51,549 bases of DNA from an uncultured beta proteobacterium (GCA_903905735.1 CAIVHU010000131.1:1-51549), one strand, 5' to 3'. Counted from the stretch's first letter, positions 15,842 to 24,968 are shown. Notes: a model not told the origin generated them from the letters alone. Program-made: numbers and translations.

Positions 15842-17923
15842 ATGCCCGATAACCCAGCCGCCGACCACTCGCTTGACTTTGCCTTGTTGCAACAGTCGGT
15901 GGTGCGCTCGGGCGGGCGTAACCGGATCACGTTGTTGTGGTTGCTGGGTTTGTTGGGCCTGTTGGTGGGTGCGGTAGTGGCCCTGCTGCTGTACCTGAAC
16001 AATTTCGAGGCCGAAGAAGCCGCCCGCCGCCGCGCGGCCGATGCCCAGTGGCTGGAGCAAAGTGTGCAGTTCCACTTTCGCCGTCTGGAGGATGACCTGC
16101 TGGTGCTGGCGCGACAGGCGGTGTTGCAGGCCGCCACGCCCGCTGGGGCCGGGCCCTCGCCGAACCTTCCCCCTATGCAGGGCGGCCTGCTGTGGCGCGA
16201 GCCTGGCGTGGTGTTATCCAGTGGCTGGATCGCCGCCGGGCGGCTGGACGACGCACGCGTGGCACCCAAACGTTGGCAACTTGACCGCGCTGCACACCCC
16301 GACAATGCGCAGGCGCTGACCCTGATGCAGACCACCACCCGGGGCCTGCGTCGCGCCGCCTATGCCGGGCTGATGCTGCGCCCGGATGGCACGTCCACCG
16401 ACGTGATCTGGTTGGCGGTGCCCTTTTTTGACCGGGGCGAGTTCGCTGGCAATTACCTTGCTGCCGTGTCCCTGCAGCGGGCCCTGGCCGCGCTGGTGCC
16501 GACCTGGTTCAGCCAGGATCACAGCGTACGTCTGGAAAGCGACCCGGCGACCAGCCTGGCCTCTGCACCGACCGCTGGGGTACCCGACAACTTGCCTTAT
16601 CGCGTCGCGCTGACCCTGCCGGGCACCGATTTGTTCGCCCAGGTGGAACTCACCCGGGCGCGGCCCGCCACCGTGCCGCGCATCTTCTTTCTGGTAGCGC
16701 TGCTGTTTTTGCTCGGTATGCTGGCGGCGCTCTATGGGTTGCGACGCGACTTTGTCAAACGCCAGCAGGTGCAAGCCTTGCTGCAGGCTCAGGTGGCGCT
16801 GCGCACGGCCATGGAAAACTCGGTGACGATCGGCCTGCGCGCCTGGGACTTACAGGGGCGCATCCTCTATGTCAACAACGCCTTTGCGCGCATCGTCGGG
16901 TTCAGCGCGACCGAACTGGTGGGCCTGTCCATGCCGTTCCCCTACTGGCCTGCGGACCAGCAGGAGCAACTGGTGAAGGTGCACGAGGGCATCATCGCGC
17001 GCGGCACATCCGACGACGGTGTGGAGGTGCAGTTTGCCCACCGCGACGGTCACCTGATCGACGTGCTGATCCATGAGGCTCCGCTCAACACCGCCAGTGG
17101 CGTGCAAATCGGCTGGATGAGCTCGGTGATGGACATCAGTGAACGCAAACGCGCCCAACGCATGGCCGCACAGCAGCAGGAAAAGCTGGAAGCCTCTGGC
17201 CGCCTGATCGCCGTGGGCGAGGTGGCCTCCACCCTGGCACATGAGCTGAACCAGCCGCTGGGCGCTTTGAGCAGCTTTGCCAATGGACTGCTCAACCGCC
17301 TGAGCGATGACAACATCACCCTGCCCGAGCTGCTGCCGGTGGTGCAGCGCATGGCGCGTCTGGCCGAGCGCGCGGGTGGCATCATCCGCCGGGTGAACGA
17401 CTTTGCGCGCCGGCGCGAGTTGTCACGCCAGCGGCTGGACCTGGTTGCGTTTCTGACGCGTGTGCTGGCCGCTGGTAGCGACGATATGGTGGCACCTGCC
17501 CAGTGGTCTGCGCCCGGGCACCCGATATGGGTGGATGCCGATGAACTGCTGCTGGAGCACCTGGTCAACAACCTGGTGGGCAACGCGCAGGACTGGGCCG
17601 CCCATGGCAGCAACAAGCCGCAGGTCTGGATCGACTTGCGCCAGGACAGCGGGCTAGGCCTGGCCACCCTGTCCGTGGCCGACACCGGCCCGGGGGTGAG
17701 TGACGATGCGCGCGAGAGCATCTTCAACGCCTTTGTCAGCCGCAAGGAAGGCGGCATGGGCATGGGGCTGGCGATTTGCCGCTCGATCGTCGAGGCGCAC
17801 CACGGTCAGCTCGAAGTTGGCCGCGACCCGGTGCTGGGCGGTGCGCGCTTTACCGTCGTTCTGCCGCTGGCCCAACCCCACCTGAAGGAACCCCATGAAG
17901 CGCCCGGAAATACACATCATTGA
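15842..17923 (+). CDS. dctS: Sensor histidine kinase, DctS-like
   Basis: 693 residues from ATG 15842. TM1 lies at about 30-51, a periplasmic sensor domain at 52-278 and TM2 at 281-300. A PAS domain (315-435, with NNAFARIVGFSATELVG and DISERKRAQR) is followed by HisKA with the phospho-accepting His467 in STLAHELNQPLG. The HATPase domain has N-box LVNNLVGNAQDW and G-boxes DTGPGVS and GGMGMGLAICRSIV. The architecture and the 29-base overlap with a FixJ-type regulator match DctS/DctR, which controls TRAP dicarboxylate uptake in Rhodobacter. The neighbouring dctPQM genes support that reading. Ligand binding is presumed, not visible. Confidence 0.88.
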   Translation: MPDNPAADHSLDFALLQQSVVRSGGRNRITLLWLLGLLGLLVGAVVALLLYLNNFEAEEAARRRAADAQWLEQSVQFHFRRLEDDLLVLARQAVLQAATPAGAGPSPNLPPMQGGLLWREPGVVLSSGWIAAGRLDDARVAPKRWQLDRAAHPDNAQALTLMQTTTRGLRRAAYAGLMLRPDGTSTDVIWLAVPFFDRGEFAGNYLAAVSLQRALAALVPTWFSQDHSVRLESDPATSLASAPTAGVPDNLPYRVALTLPGTDLFAQVELTRARPATVPRIFFLVALLFLLGMLAALYGLRRDFVKRQQVQALLQAQVALRTAMENSVTIGLRAWDLQGRILYVNNAFARIVGFSATELVGLSMPFPYWPADQQEQLVKVHEGIIARGTSDDGVEVQFAHRDGHLIDVLIHEAPLNTASGVQIGWMSSVMDISERKRAQRMAAQQQEKLEASGRLIAVGEVASTLAHELNQPLGALSSFANGLLNRLSDDNITLPELLPVVQRMARLAERAGGIIRRVNDFARRRELSRQRLDLVAFLTRVLAAGSDDMVAPAQWSAPGHPIWVDADELLLEHLVNNLVGNAQDWAAHGSNKPQVWIDLRQDSGLGLATLSVADTGPGVSDDARESIFNAFVSRKEGGMGMGLAICRSIVEAHHGQLEVGRDPVLGGARFTVVLPLAQPHLKEPHEAPGNTHH

Positions 17924-18524
17924 CGACGACCCCGACATCCTTGACGGCCTGGCCTGGCTGTTTGACTCGCGCGGCTACGCGCCAGCCACCTGGAGCGGAG
18001 GTGAACCTTTTTTGCAGGCCGCACGCGCGCTGGCCGGCGACTGGGGTGCCTCGGTGGTGCTGATGGACTTGCGCATGGCCCCTTTGACAGGCCCGGCGAC
18101 GTTTGAGCAGCTCAAGGCCATGGGCTGCCCCTGGCCGGTGCTGTTTCTGACCGGGCACGGCGATGTCAGCATGGCTGTGGCGGCCGTCAAAAACGGTGCC
18201 TGGGACTTTCTGGAAAAGCCGTTCCAGGACAATGAACTGGTGAACCGCGTGGCGCAGGCGCTGGCCGCTGCCAGTGCCGTGCAGGACGGCGACAGCGAGG
18301 CGCGCCGCCTGCGCCAGGCGCTGGCCTTGCTGAGCCCGCGTGAGCGCGAGGTGCTCGACGAACTCATTCGCGGCCACTACAACAAGACCATCGCCGAGCA
18401 TCTGGGCATCACTGCACGCACCGTGGAGTTTCACCGGGCCAACATCTTTGAGAAGATGGGCGTGAGTTCAGCCATCGAGTTGGCCCACCAACTCGGTCGT
18501 CTGCAACCCATGGGATCGCCGTGA
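17895..18524 (+). CDS. dctR: Response regulator, FixJ/DctR-type (REC + LuxR HTH)
   Basis: 209 residues. The receiver domain has the acidic pocket IIDDDPD (9-15), phospho-accepting Asp58 in VVLMDLRMAP, Thr in FLTGHGD and Lys in LEKPFQ. The LuxR-type helix-turn-helix is LSPREREVLDELIRGHYNKT, then IAEHLGITARTVEFHRANIF. It overlaps the kinase gene, so the two are co-translated. By analogy with Rhodobacter DctR it should activate the dctPQM operon lying 4 kb away on the other strand; see the inverted repeat at 13598. Confidence 0.9.
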   Translation: MKRPEIHIIDDDPDILDGLAWLFDSRGYAPATWSGGEPFLQAARALAGDWGASVVLMDLRMAPLTGPATFEQLKAMGCPWPVLFLTGHGDVSMAVAAVKNGAWDFLEKPFQDNELVNRVAQALAAASAVQDGDSEARRLRQALALLSPREREVLDELIRGHYNKTIAEHLGITARTVEFHRANIFEKMGVSSAIELAHQLGRLQPMGSP

Positions 18525-18537
18525 ATAGACCATGAAA

Positions 18538-18592
18538 TTGGCCTTAAGCCCTTATGCAGAAAGGGCTTACAGCTATTAAATTTGTAAACAAA
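18538..18592 (+). repeat. Dispersed palindromic intergenic repeat, copy 4
   Basis: TTGGCCTTAAGCCCTTATGC is followed by AGAAAGGGCTTACAGCTATT and AAATTTG. It begins 14 bases after the dctR stop, and the core AAGCCCTT/AAGGGCTT can form a strong hairpin. Confidence 0.8.
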
Positions 18593-18692
18593 CCTGTTTC
18601 CAGAATGTAACTCCCGGACGGCTGATCCCTTAGTGCATGCGGCACAATTCGTGCATGTTTTCAAAGATAGCGATTTAACCGAGGGCCTTCGC

Positions 18693-19802
18693 ATGACAAA
18701 ACCTATCAAACGCATCGCAGTCTGCACCGGGGGTGGTGACGCACCGGGTCTCAACGCCGTGATCCAGTCGGTGATGATCGCTGCCGACAACCTGGGTTGG
18801 CAGTGTTACGGCATTCGCGATGGTTTCAACGGCATCATGTTCCCCGAGCGTTATCCCGAAGGCGGCGTGTACCGCCTCACGCGTGACAAGGTGCGTGGCA
18901 TTGGCCATTTAGGCGGCACCATCCTGGGTACCACCAACAAGGGCAACCCGCTGCACTTCCCGGTCAACATGCCCGACGGCTCGGTGCGCGAGATTGACCG
19001 TTCTGACGAGCTCCTCACCTACTTTGCCACCCACGAGATTGACGCGCTGGTGTCCATCGGTGGCGACGGCTCGCTGACCATTGCCGACGCGCTGCACCGC
19101 AAGGGCCTGCGCGTGGTGGGTGTGCCCAAAACCATTGACAACGACTTGGACAAGACCCTGACCACCTTCGGCTTCGATACCGCCGTCGGGTTTGCCACCG
19201 AATGCATTGACCGCCTGCACTCCACGGCCGAGAGCCATCAGCGCGTGATGGTGGTCGAGGTGATGGGCCGCTACGCTGGCTGGATTGCACTGCACGCCGG
19301 GATCGCTGGCAATGCCCATGCCGTGTTGATCCCGGAAATCGGCTTTGACATCGACAAGGTCGCTGCCAAGATTCTGGAACGCGAGGCCGATGGCCATCTG
19401 TATTCCATCGTCGTCGTAGCCGAAGGTGCGCAGGCCAAAGACGGGCACCGCGAACTGGTGGCCCCGGCTGAGGTGGGCCACGCCGAACGGTTGGGCGGCA
19501 TTGGCGAGACCATTGCCCAGGCGCTGGGTAAGAGCACGGGCAAAGACACCCGTGTGGTGGTGCTGGGCCATCTGCTGCGCGGGGGCAGTCCCACGGCGTT
19601 TGACCGGTTGGCGGCGCTGCGTTTTGGTGCTGCTGCGGTGCGTGGGCTCGACGCGGGTCAAAGCGGCGTGATGGTGTCGCTGGGTGTTGACGGCGTGGAC
19701 TATGTCGCGCTGGAAGAAGTGGCCGGCCACATTCGCGACGTGCCGATGGGCTGCGACACCCTGCAAACCGGACGTGATCTGGGCATCTCTTTTGGTGATT
19801 GA
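18693..19802 (+). CDS. 6-phosphofructokinase (phosphofructokinase A superfamily)
   Basis: Glycolytic enzyme phosphorylating fructose 6-phosphate, 369 residues. The nucleotide loop is AVCTGGGDAPGLNAVI, the phosphate-donor motif is SIGGDGSLTIA (GGDGS 123-127) and the catalytic motif is PKTIDNDLDKT (145-155). The substrate site is VEVMGRYAGWIALHAG, and GHLLRGGSPTAFDR follows. ATP enzymes have Gly at both donor-specificity positions, while classic PPi enzymes have Asp and Lys. This one has Gly (GGDGS) with Lys (PKTID), the mixed type for which the donor cannot be predicted. ATG 18693 follows GAGGG; the frame is open to 18633. A strong terminator follows. Confidence 0.92.
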   Translation: MTKPIKRIAVCTGGGDAPGLNAVIQSVMIAADNLGWQCYGIRDGFNGIMFPERYPEGGVYRLTRDKVRGIGHLGGTILGTTNKGNPLHFPVNMPDGSVREIDRSDELLTYFATHEIDALVSIGGDGSLTIADALHRKGLRVVGVPKTIDNDLDKTLTTFGFDTAVGFATECIDRLHSTAESHQRVMVVEVMGRYAGWIALHAGIAGNAHAVLIPEIGFDIDKVAAKILEREADGHLYSIVVVAEGAQAKDGHRELVAPAEVGHAERLGGIGETIAQALGKSTGKDTRVVVLGHLLRGGSPTAFDRLAALRFGAAAVRGLDAGQSGVMVSLGVDGVDYVALEEVAGHIRDVPMGCDTLQTGRDLGISFGD

Positions 19803-19843
19803 GCGTCAGCATCCCGCTTGACGGGCTTGATCCTCACAACAAG

Positions 19844-19863
19844 ACCCCTGATCAGGGGTTTTT
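19844..19863 (+). terminator. Rho-independent terminator after phosphofructokinase
   Basis: ACCCCTGATCAGGGGT is a perfect 16-base palindrome that folds into a G+C-rich hairpin directly followed by TTTT. It lies 42 bases after the stop codon. Confidence 0.9.
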
Positions 19864-19957
19864 CCCGGTGACGCTCAGGCACCCTGCGGATAAACTCCTT
19901 TGGCCTTCAAGAACAGCTAATTTGTTTAGCCAAAGGCATGGGGAGTGTTTAGTCGGT

Positions 19958-21217
19958 ATGTTCATCGCTCACAAAAAGCGCGTACGTCAGTCTTTGTTGC
20001 CCGTGAAACTGGTGCTCGCCAGTGCCTGCATCGGCCTGTGTCTTGGGGGTCCGTCCCTGGCCTGGTCGGCAGACGCGGATGGTGCGCCGGATCAACCAGC
20101 GATCAGCTTGCACGGCTTCGGCACGCTGGGCCTGACCCGTGGTGATGACGATCATGCCCAGTTCGTGCGTGACTTGTCGCAACCCGATGGGGCTGGCAAG
20201 TTCTGGAACAGCACGGTCGATAGTCTGCTGGGCCTTCAGGCCAACATCCGCCTGGGTGCCAGCACCGAGGGTGTGGTGCAGGTGGTCAGCCGCTACCACG
20301 CCGATTCAAGCTACCGGCCGGAGTTGACCTGGGCTTTTTTGCGACACGACTTTTCGCCAGACGTGTCCTTGCGCGTCGGGCGACTGGGCACCGAGTTCTA
20401 CATGCTGGGCGACTCGCGGCTGGTGGGCTATTCCAACCTGACCGTGCGGCCGCCGCCCGATTTTTACGGTTCGCTGGTGTTTTCCTACATCGATGGGGCC
20501 GACATCAGTGCGACGGTGCCGATGGCATCGGGTTTGCTCAAAGCTAAACTGTTTGCGGGCAAGTCGCCTGAAAAAACGCCTTACGCGCCCGGTCTGCTGT
20601 GGGACCTGACGGGCTCGACGCTAATGGGCGGCTATCTGGATTACCAAAGTGGGCCGTGGCAGTTCCGGGCGAGTCTTGCGCAGGTGCAGTTTGGGCAGGA
20701 GCCACCCACGGATGCCTTGTTGCAGTCCCTTGGAATTAACTTGGGTCGACCCTACCTATCGCTGCCTACGGCATCAGGCATGGCCATGGCCAACCAGCGG
20801 GCCAGTTTCAGCTCACTCGGTCTGGTCTATGACCGAGGCCCCCTCAATGTGCAGCTCATGATCAACCAGATCCGGCATGACAGTCTGGCTTATCTGGACT
20901 CCAAAGCCGGGTATGTGCTGGCGGGCTTTCGCCTGGGCGCCATAACTCCGTACGTCGGGGTTTCCAGAAGCCTGTCGGATCCCTTGCCAAGCGGCCTGGA
21001 TCCCGTCACGAATCTTCTGGTGGTGCACAGCATCACTGACCAGCAAACTTATACCCTCGGGGCCCGTTGGGATTTCCACAAGAATCTGTCTTTGAAGGCG
21101 CAGGTGGATGCCATACGCGGTAAACCATCTTCCGTCTTTTTGGTCAAAGGCACCGATTCGGGCGGCTGGGATGGCAACATGACCGTTTTCAGCCTGGCGC
21201 TGGACTTTGTTTTTTAG
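19958..21217 (+). CDS. Outer-membrane porin-like beta-barrel protein
   Basis: 419 residues from ATG 19958. A signal peptide (KLVLASACIGLCLGGPSLAW, cleaved after WSA) precedes ISLHGFGTLGLTRGDDDH and alternating-strand segments such as WAFLRHDFSPDVSLRVGRLG and FYGSLVFSYIDGADIS. The last residues are FSLALDFVF, with the terminal phenylalanine typical of barrel proteins recognised by the BAM complex. No pore selectivity can be read. It is followed closely by a small periplasmic protein gene and a membrane phosphodiesterase gene that overlap each other, so the three form one unit. I recall this trio in other betaproteobacteria, but it has no established name. Confidence 0.8.
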   Translation: MFIAHKKRVRQSLLPVKLVLASACIGLCLGGPSLAWSADADGAPDQPAISLHGFGTLGLTRGDDDHAQFVRDLSQPDGAGKFWNSTVDSLLGLQANIRLGASTEGVVQVVSRYHADSSYRPELTWAFLRHDFSPDVSLRVGRLGTEFYMLGDSRLVGYSNLTVRPPPDFYGSLVFSYIDGADISATVPMASGLLKAKLFAGKSPEKTPYAPGLLWDLTGSTLMGGYLDYQSGPWQFRASLAQVQFGQEPPTDALLQSLGINLGRPYLSLPTASGMAMANQRASFSSLGLVYDRGPLNVQLMINQIRHDSLAYLDSKAGYVLAGFRLGAITPYVGVSRSLSDPLPSGLDPVTNLLVVHSITDQQTYTLGARWDFHKNLSLKAQVDAIRGKPSSVFLVKGTDSGGWDGNMTVFSLALDFVF

Positions 21218-21223
21218 ACCGGC

Positions 21224-21649
21224 ATGAAAGCGCTGTTGCTGACCCTTTTTGTGGTGCTGCTGGCCGGGACCGTGGAGGCCCATGCCGAGCCGGTCGTGGT
21301 GGTCAATGCGGCCAGTGCCGTGCCCCAACTCAGTCAGGATGCAGTCATCAACATCTTTTTGGGACGCTACCGGACCTTGCCGACGGGCGGCACCGCCAGG
21401 CCGATCGATCAGCCCGAGAATTCTGTCGTCCGTGCCGAGTTCTATCGCCGCCTGGTCAACAAGGATCTCACTGAGATCACCGCCTATTGGTCACGTCTGC
21501 TGTTTTCCGGCAGAACCTCGCCGCCGCTGCAGGCGGCTACTGCCGCCGATGTGCTGGCGCTGATGATGGCGTATCCTGACAGCGTCGCGTACGTCGATCG
21601 CAGTCAGGTCGACAAGCGCCTGCGTATCGTCATGGAATTTCCGAAATGA
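21224..21649 (+). CDS. Small periplasmic phosphate-binding-like (PstS-fold) protein
   Basis: 141 residues with a signal peptide (MKALLLTLFVVLLAGTVEAH, mature protein starting near AEPVVVVNAAS). The core LSQDAVINIFLGRYRTLPTG and a later stretch ending DSVAYVDRSQV resemble half of a PstS-type periplasmic binding protein. It is much shorter than a full PstS (about 320 residues). It starts seven bases after the porin stop and overlaps the start of the EAL gene by four bases (ATGA). The likely role is a sensory ligand-binding partner for the membrane phosphodiesterase; the ligand is unknown. Confidence 0.75.
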   Translation: MKALLLTLFVVLLAGTVEAHAEPVVVVNAASAVPQLSQDAVINIFLGRYRTLPTGGTARPIDQPENSVVRAEFYRRLVNKDLTEITAYWSRLLFSGRTSPPLQAATAADVLALMMAYPDSVAYVDRSQVDKRLRIVMEFPK

Positions 21650-24057
21650 CCCTGGCTTCCAAGGCGCAGTCGGCTGCCCGGCTGCCGGGCTTGTTGTTGC
21701 GATCGACGCTGGTGGTGATTGCGGCCTCGTTGCTGGCGGGTGTTGTGGCTGTTGCCTACACCGCGCGCGCCAACATCCAGCGTGCGCATCAGGTCTCTGA
21801 AACGCGCCTGACGGAGCTGCTGGACACCATCGAGAGCACGCTGGCCGTGGCCTGTTTCGTCAAGGACCAGACCCTGGCCAACGAGTTGGCGCGGGGTCTG
21901 CTGAGCAATTCCGATGTGTTGGCGGTCAGCATTTCCACCGAAGACGCGCTGCTGGCCGACAAACGCCGGGGTCCCGCCAGCGACGCGCCAACCGCACCGC
22001 CGCTCAAGCGCCTGATCTATTCGCCCTTTGATAAGCAGAAACTGGTCGGCCAGATTTTGCTGACGCCTGATCCGCAGGTGATCGACGCGCGCATCCGGGA
22101 GGAGGTCTGGTTTGCAGCCATTCAGCTGAGTTGGCAGCTGGGCATGGTCACCGTTGCCGTGGTGGCGATGATGTTGCTGTTCATCGTGCGCCCGATCAAG
22201 GCCATGTCGGACCGGCTTCACGGGATGGACCCGACCGCCGGTGACCGGCTGGCCGTTCCCCGCAGACATGGGGGTACCGAAATCGGCCAGTTGGTCAGGG
22301 ACATCAACGCGCTATCCGACCGGCTGACCGGCGCGCTGGCAGCAGAGCGTCAGTTGCGACTGCAAGGCGAAGTCGACGAGAAAAAATACCACACCATTTT
22401 TGACAATGCCGAGTCGGGCTTGTTCCTGATCGACCGCCAGGGCTTGCTGATCTCCTGGAACCCGGCCTTTGCGAGCCTGTTTGACATTGACCGGCAGGTC
22501 CCCGGCAAGGAACCATCGTCGCTCAATATCAACGAGTTGCCGTGGCAAAACCCGACCCTGATGGACAAGCTGGTGCAAACTGCCCTGCGTCAAAGCACCG
22601 CAGTGGCGAAAGATTTGCAGATTGCGATGCCGGGTGCTGAGGGGAGCTGGGCCAACATCGTGCTGCGCTCCGTGGGAGACGACCTGTTGCAGGGTGTGGT
22701 CCATGATGTCAGCCAACTTAAGGAATCGGAAGCCTCGGCCAGACATCTGGCGATCACTGACCCGCTGACCGGTCTGGCCAATCGCCAGGCGTTGCAGGAC
22801 CGCCTGCATGCCCTGGTTCAGGAATACGCTGCGACCAAGACAGGGGGCTTTGCCTTGCTGCTGGTCAATCTCGACGAGTTTCGCCGCATCAATGAAGGCA
22901 TGGGGCTGCCATCGGGGGACACCATCCTGCAGACCACCACGCGGCGTCTGTCGGCCTGTGTCAGCAGTGGCGACACCCTGGCGCGGCTGGCGGCAGACAA
23001 CTTCGCCATTGTCTTGAACCAGACCATCCAGGGCGACGTGGTGGAGCGCATTGCCGGGCGCATCATGCAGGCCATCCGCCAGCCCTATTTTGTGGATGGC
23101 TCGCCGGTCAGCCTGCACGCCAGCATCGGCATTGCACTGTTTCCCAACGATGGTTTTGATGTCCCTTCCCTCTTGCGACAGGCCGAGTTGGCCATGGAAA
23201 GTGCCAAGTCGGCGGGTGGTGATACCAGCGTATTTTTCAACCCGGCCCTGACTGAGGCTGCAGAACAGCGCCGGCACATGGAAAGTGACCTGCGCGGCGC
23301 CATTCGCAACCAGGAATTTGTGCTTTTTTACCAACCTGTGATCGATTTACGCCACCAGCGCGTGTCGGGTGCCGAGGCGCTGGTGCGTTGGCGGCACCCC
23401 ACGCGCGGGCTTGTGATGCCTGACAACTTCATTCCGCTGGCTGAAAAGACGGGACTGATCATCGAGATGAGCCTGCTCATGCTCGATGTGGCCTGCCGCC
23501 AGTTGCTGGTCTGGAAAGACCGGGGGCTGGATTACACCTTGTCGCTGAATGTGTCTGGTCGGCAGATACCGGACGGCCTGCCGCCCGCCAAACTGCAAGA
23601 AGTTTTGCAACACTACGGCATCGAGCCTGCCAGCCTGGCGCTGGAGATCACCGAGGGTGTCATGCTCAACGACGTTGACAAGTCACTGCAATGGCTCAAT
23701 GCGGTGCACGTGCTGGGTTTCAGGGTGTATCTCGATGACTTTGGCACCGGATTTTCGTCTCTGTCTTACCTGAAGCGCTTCCCGGTGGACACCCTCAAGG
23801 TCGATAAATCCTTTGTGCAGGACATGCGCGACGACAACAACGACAACACCCTGGTGGGTGCCATCATCGCCATGGGCCGCAGTTTGGGTCTGGACATCGT
23901 GGCCGAAGGGGTTGAACTGCAAAGCCACCTGCTGGCGTTGGAGCGCATGGGATGCCACTATGCTCAGGGCTATTATTTTTCTCGCCCGGTGCCCGCCGAG
24001 GAATTCGACGCAGCGGTGACGCGCATTGCTGCGTTGCTTCTCCCACCGAAAAGCTGA
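21646..24057 (+). CDS. Membrane sensor with HAMP, PAS, degenerate GGDEF and intact EAL: probable c-di-GMP phosphodiesterase
   Basis: 803 residues. TM1 lies at about 14-40, a periplasmic loop at 40-155, TM2 at 160-185, HAMP to about 245 and PAS to 360. The GGDEF domain has the signature replaced by AADNF (449-453), and the RxxD inhibitory site is lost (SSGD). It therefore cannot be a normal cyclase and may act as a regulatory GTP-binding domain. The EAL domain is complete: EAL (577-579) in GAEALVRWRHP, ALEITEGVM, DDFGTGFSSLSYLKR and KVDKSFV. It is co-translated with the small periplasmic protein upstream, suggesting periplasmic ligand control of c-di-GMP breakdown. Confidence 0.9.
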   Translation: MTLASKAQSAARLPGLLLRSTLVVIAASLLAGVVAVAYTARANIQRAHQVSETRLTELLDTIESTLAVACFVKDQTLANELARGLLSNSDVLAVSISTEDALLADKRRGPASDAPTAPPLKRLIYSPFDKQKLVGQILLTPDPQVIDARIREEVWFAAIQLSWQLGMVTVAVVAMMLLFIVRPIKAMSDRLHGMDPTAGDRLAVPRRHGGTEIGQLVRDINALSDRLTGALAAERQLRLQGEVDEKKYHTIFDNAESGLFLIDRQGLLISWNPAFASLFDIDRQVPGKEPSSLNINELPWQNPTLMDKLVQTALRQSTAVAKDLQIAMPGAEGSWANIVLRSVGDDLLQGVVHDVSQLKESEASARHLAITDPLTGLANRQALQDRLHALVQEYAATKTGGFALLLVNLDEFRRINEGMGLPSGDTILQTTTRRLSACVSSGDTLARLAADNFAIVLNQTIQGDVVERIAGRIMQAIRQPYFVDGSPVSLHASIGIALFPNDGFDVPSLLRQAELAMESAKSAGGDTSVFFNPALTEAAEQRRHMESDLRGAIRNQEFVLFYQPVIDLRHQRVSGAEALVRWRHPTRGLVMPDNFIPLAEKTGLIIEMSLLMLDVACRQLLVWKDRGLDYTLSLNVSGRQIPDGLPPAKLQEVLQHYGIEPASLALEITEGVMLNDVDKSLQWLNAVHVLGFRVYLDDFGTGFSSLSYLKRFPVDTLKVDKSFVQDMRDDNNDNTLVGAIIAMGRSLGLDIVAEGVELQSHLLALERMGCHYAQGYYFSRPVPAEEFDAAVTRIAALLLPPKS

Positions 24058-24076
24058 CATCTTGACAACACAACCC

Positions 24077-24466
24077 ATGCCCCCGTCATCACCTGATGCG
24101 CTGCTGGTGGTTTGCCTGTGTGCCCAGTGGTGCAATGTGTGTGAGCAGTACCGGATCAGCTTCGGGGAAGTTCAGGCCAGCATTCAGGCCGACTATCCGC
24201 AAACCCGTTTTGCGTGGCTGGACATTGAGGACGAAGCCGACCTGCTGGAACCCCTGGATGTCGAGAACTTCCCCACGGTGTTGCTGGCCATGGGCAATGC
24301 AGCGTTGTTTTTTGGTGCCATCACCCCGCAGCCGCAGACTCTGGAGCGGCTGGTGCGCATGGTGCAAGAAGACCCGACCGCGGCGGCGATGCCAGACGAG
24401 GCCATCACTGCCCTGGCGGCACGCGTGCAGGGCTGGAGACGCAGCGCGAGCGGCTCGGCGGCTTAA
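24077..24466 (+). CDS. Thioredoxin-fold protein with WCNVC motif
   Basis: 129 residues from ATG 24077. The start DALLVVCLCAQWCNVCEQYR has a CxxC redox site (WCNVC), followed by FAWLDIEDEADLLEPLDVEN and the cis-proline segment NFPTVLLA. This is a minimal thioredoxin fold. There is no signal peptide, so it is predicted to be cytoplasmic. It starts 20 bases after the EAL gene and may be its last operon member. A TTG at 24062 is an alternative start. Its tail overlaps the stop of the convergent CBS gene by four bases. Its redox partner is unknown. Confidence 0.85.
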   Translation: MPPSSPDALLVVCLCAQWCNVCEQYRISFGEVQASIQADYPQTRFAWLDIEDEADLLEPLDVENFPTVLLAMGNAALFFGAITPQPQTLERLVRMVQEDPTAAAMPDEAITALAARVQGWRRSASGSAA

Positions 24467-24906
24467 CCCAGCGCGTCGTTCACCTGCTCGTTGAACTCCG
24501 CCAGGTTGACGGCGGCATTCACCTCGCGCGGCAGGGCATCGCGCACCGAAAACACACCCAGAATCTTGTGCGTGTCAGCGGTAATCACGGGCAGGTGCCT
24601 GAAGCCCCGCTCAATCATCATCAGCACCGCGTCGGCGACCTTGGTTTCGGGGTGAACACAGTGCGGGCTGCGCGTCATCACATCGGCGACAGGCGTCTTC
24701 GCCGGGTCCAAGGTTTTGGCCAGCACCCGGTAGATCATGTCACGCTCGGTCACGATGCCCAGCATGTTGTTGCTGGCATCAATCACCAGCACACTGCTGC
24801 TGTTGGTGCGTGTCATCACACACGCCGCAGAGTGCACGGTGGCCGTCGGCAGCACACTGATGACGTGGCGCTGCGCCATCGATTGAGAAACAGTGCGTTC
24901 GGGCAT
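24463..24906 (-). CDS. Tandem CBS-domain protein
   Basis: 147 residues forming one pair of CBS motifs: VMTRTNSSSVLVIDASNNML with GIVTERDMIYRVL, and VMTRSPHCVHPETKVADAVL with MMIERGFRHLPVI and LGVFSVRDAL. CBS pairs bind adenine nucleotides or related ligands and regulate partners; no fused enzyme domain is present. It sits before the oxidoreductase genes in the same orientation, 62 bases downstream of korB, so it may be co-transcribed as the last gene of that unit. Confidence 0.9.
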   Translation of the reverse strand: MPERTVSQSMAQRHVISVLPTATVHSAACVMTRTNSSSVLVIDASNNMLGIVTERDMIYRVLAKTLDPAKTPVADVMTRSPHCVHPETKVADAVLMMIERGFRHLPVITADTHKILGVFSVRDALPREVNAAVNLAEFNEQVNDALG

Positions 24907-24968
24907 GTGCGGACTCCTTGTGCAACGTGAGCGATGTGATGGATGGATTGTCGATGAAAGTCGCCCGT

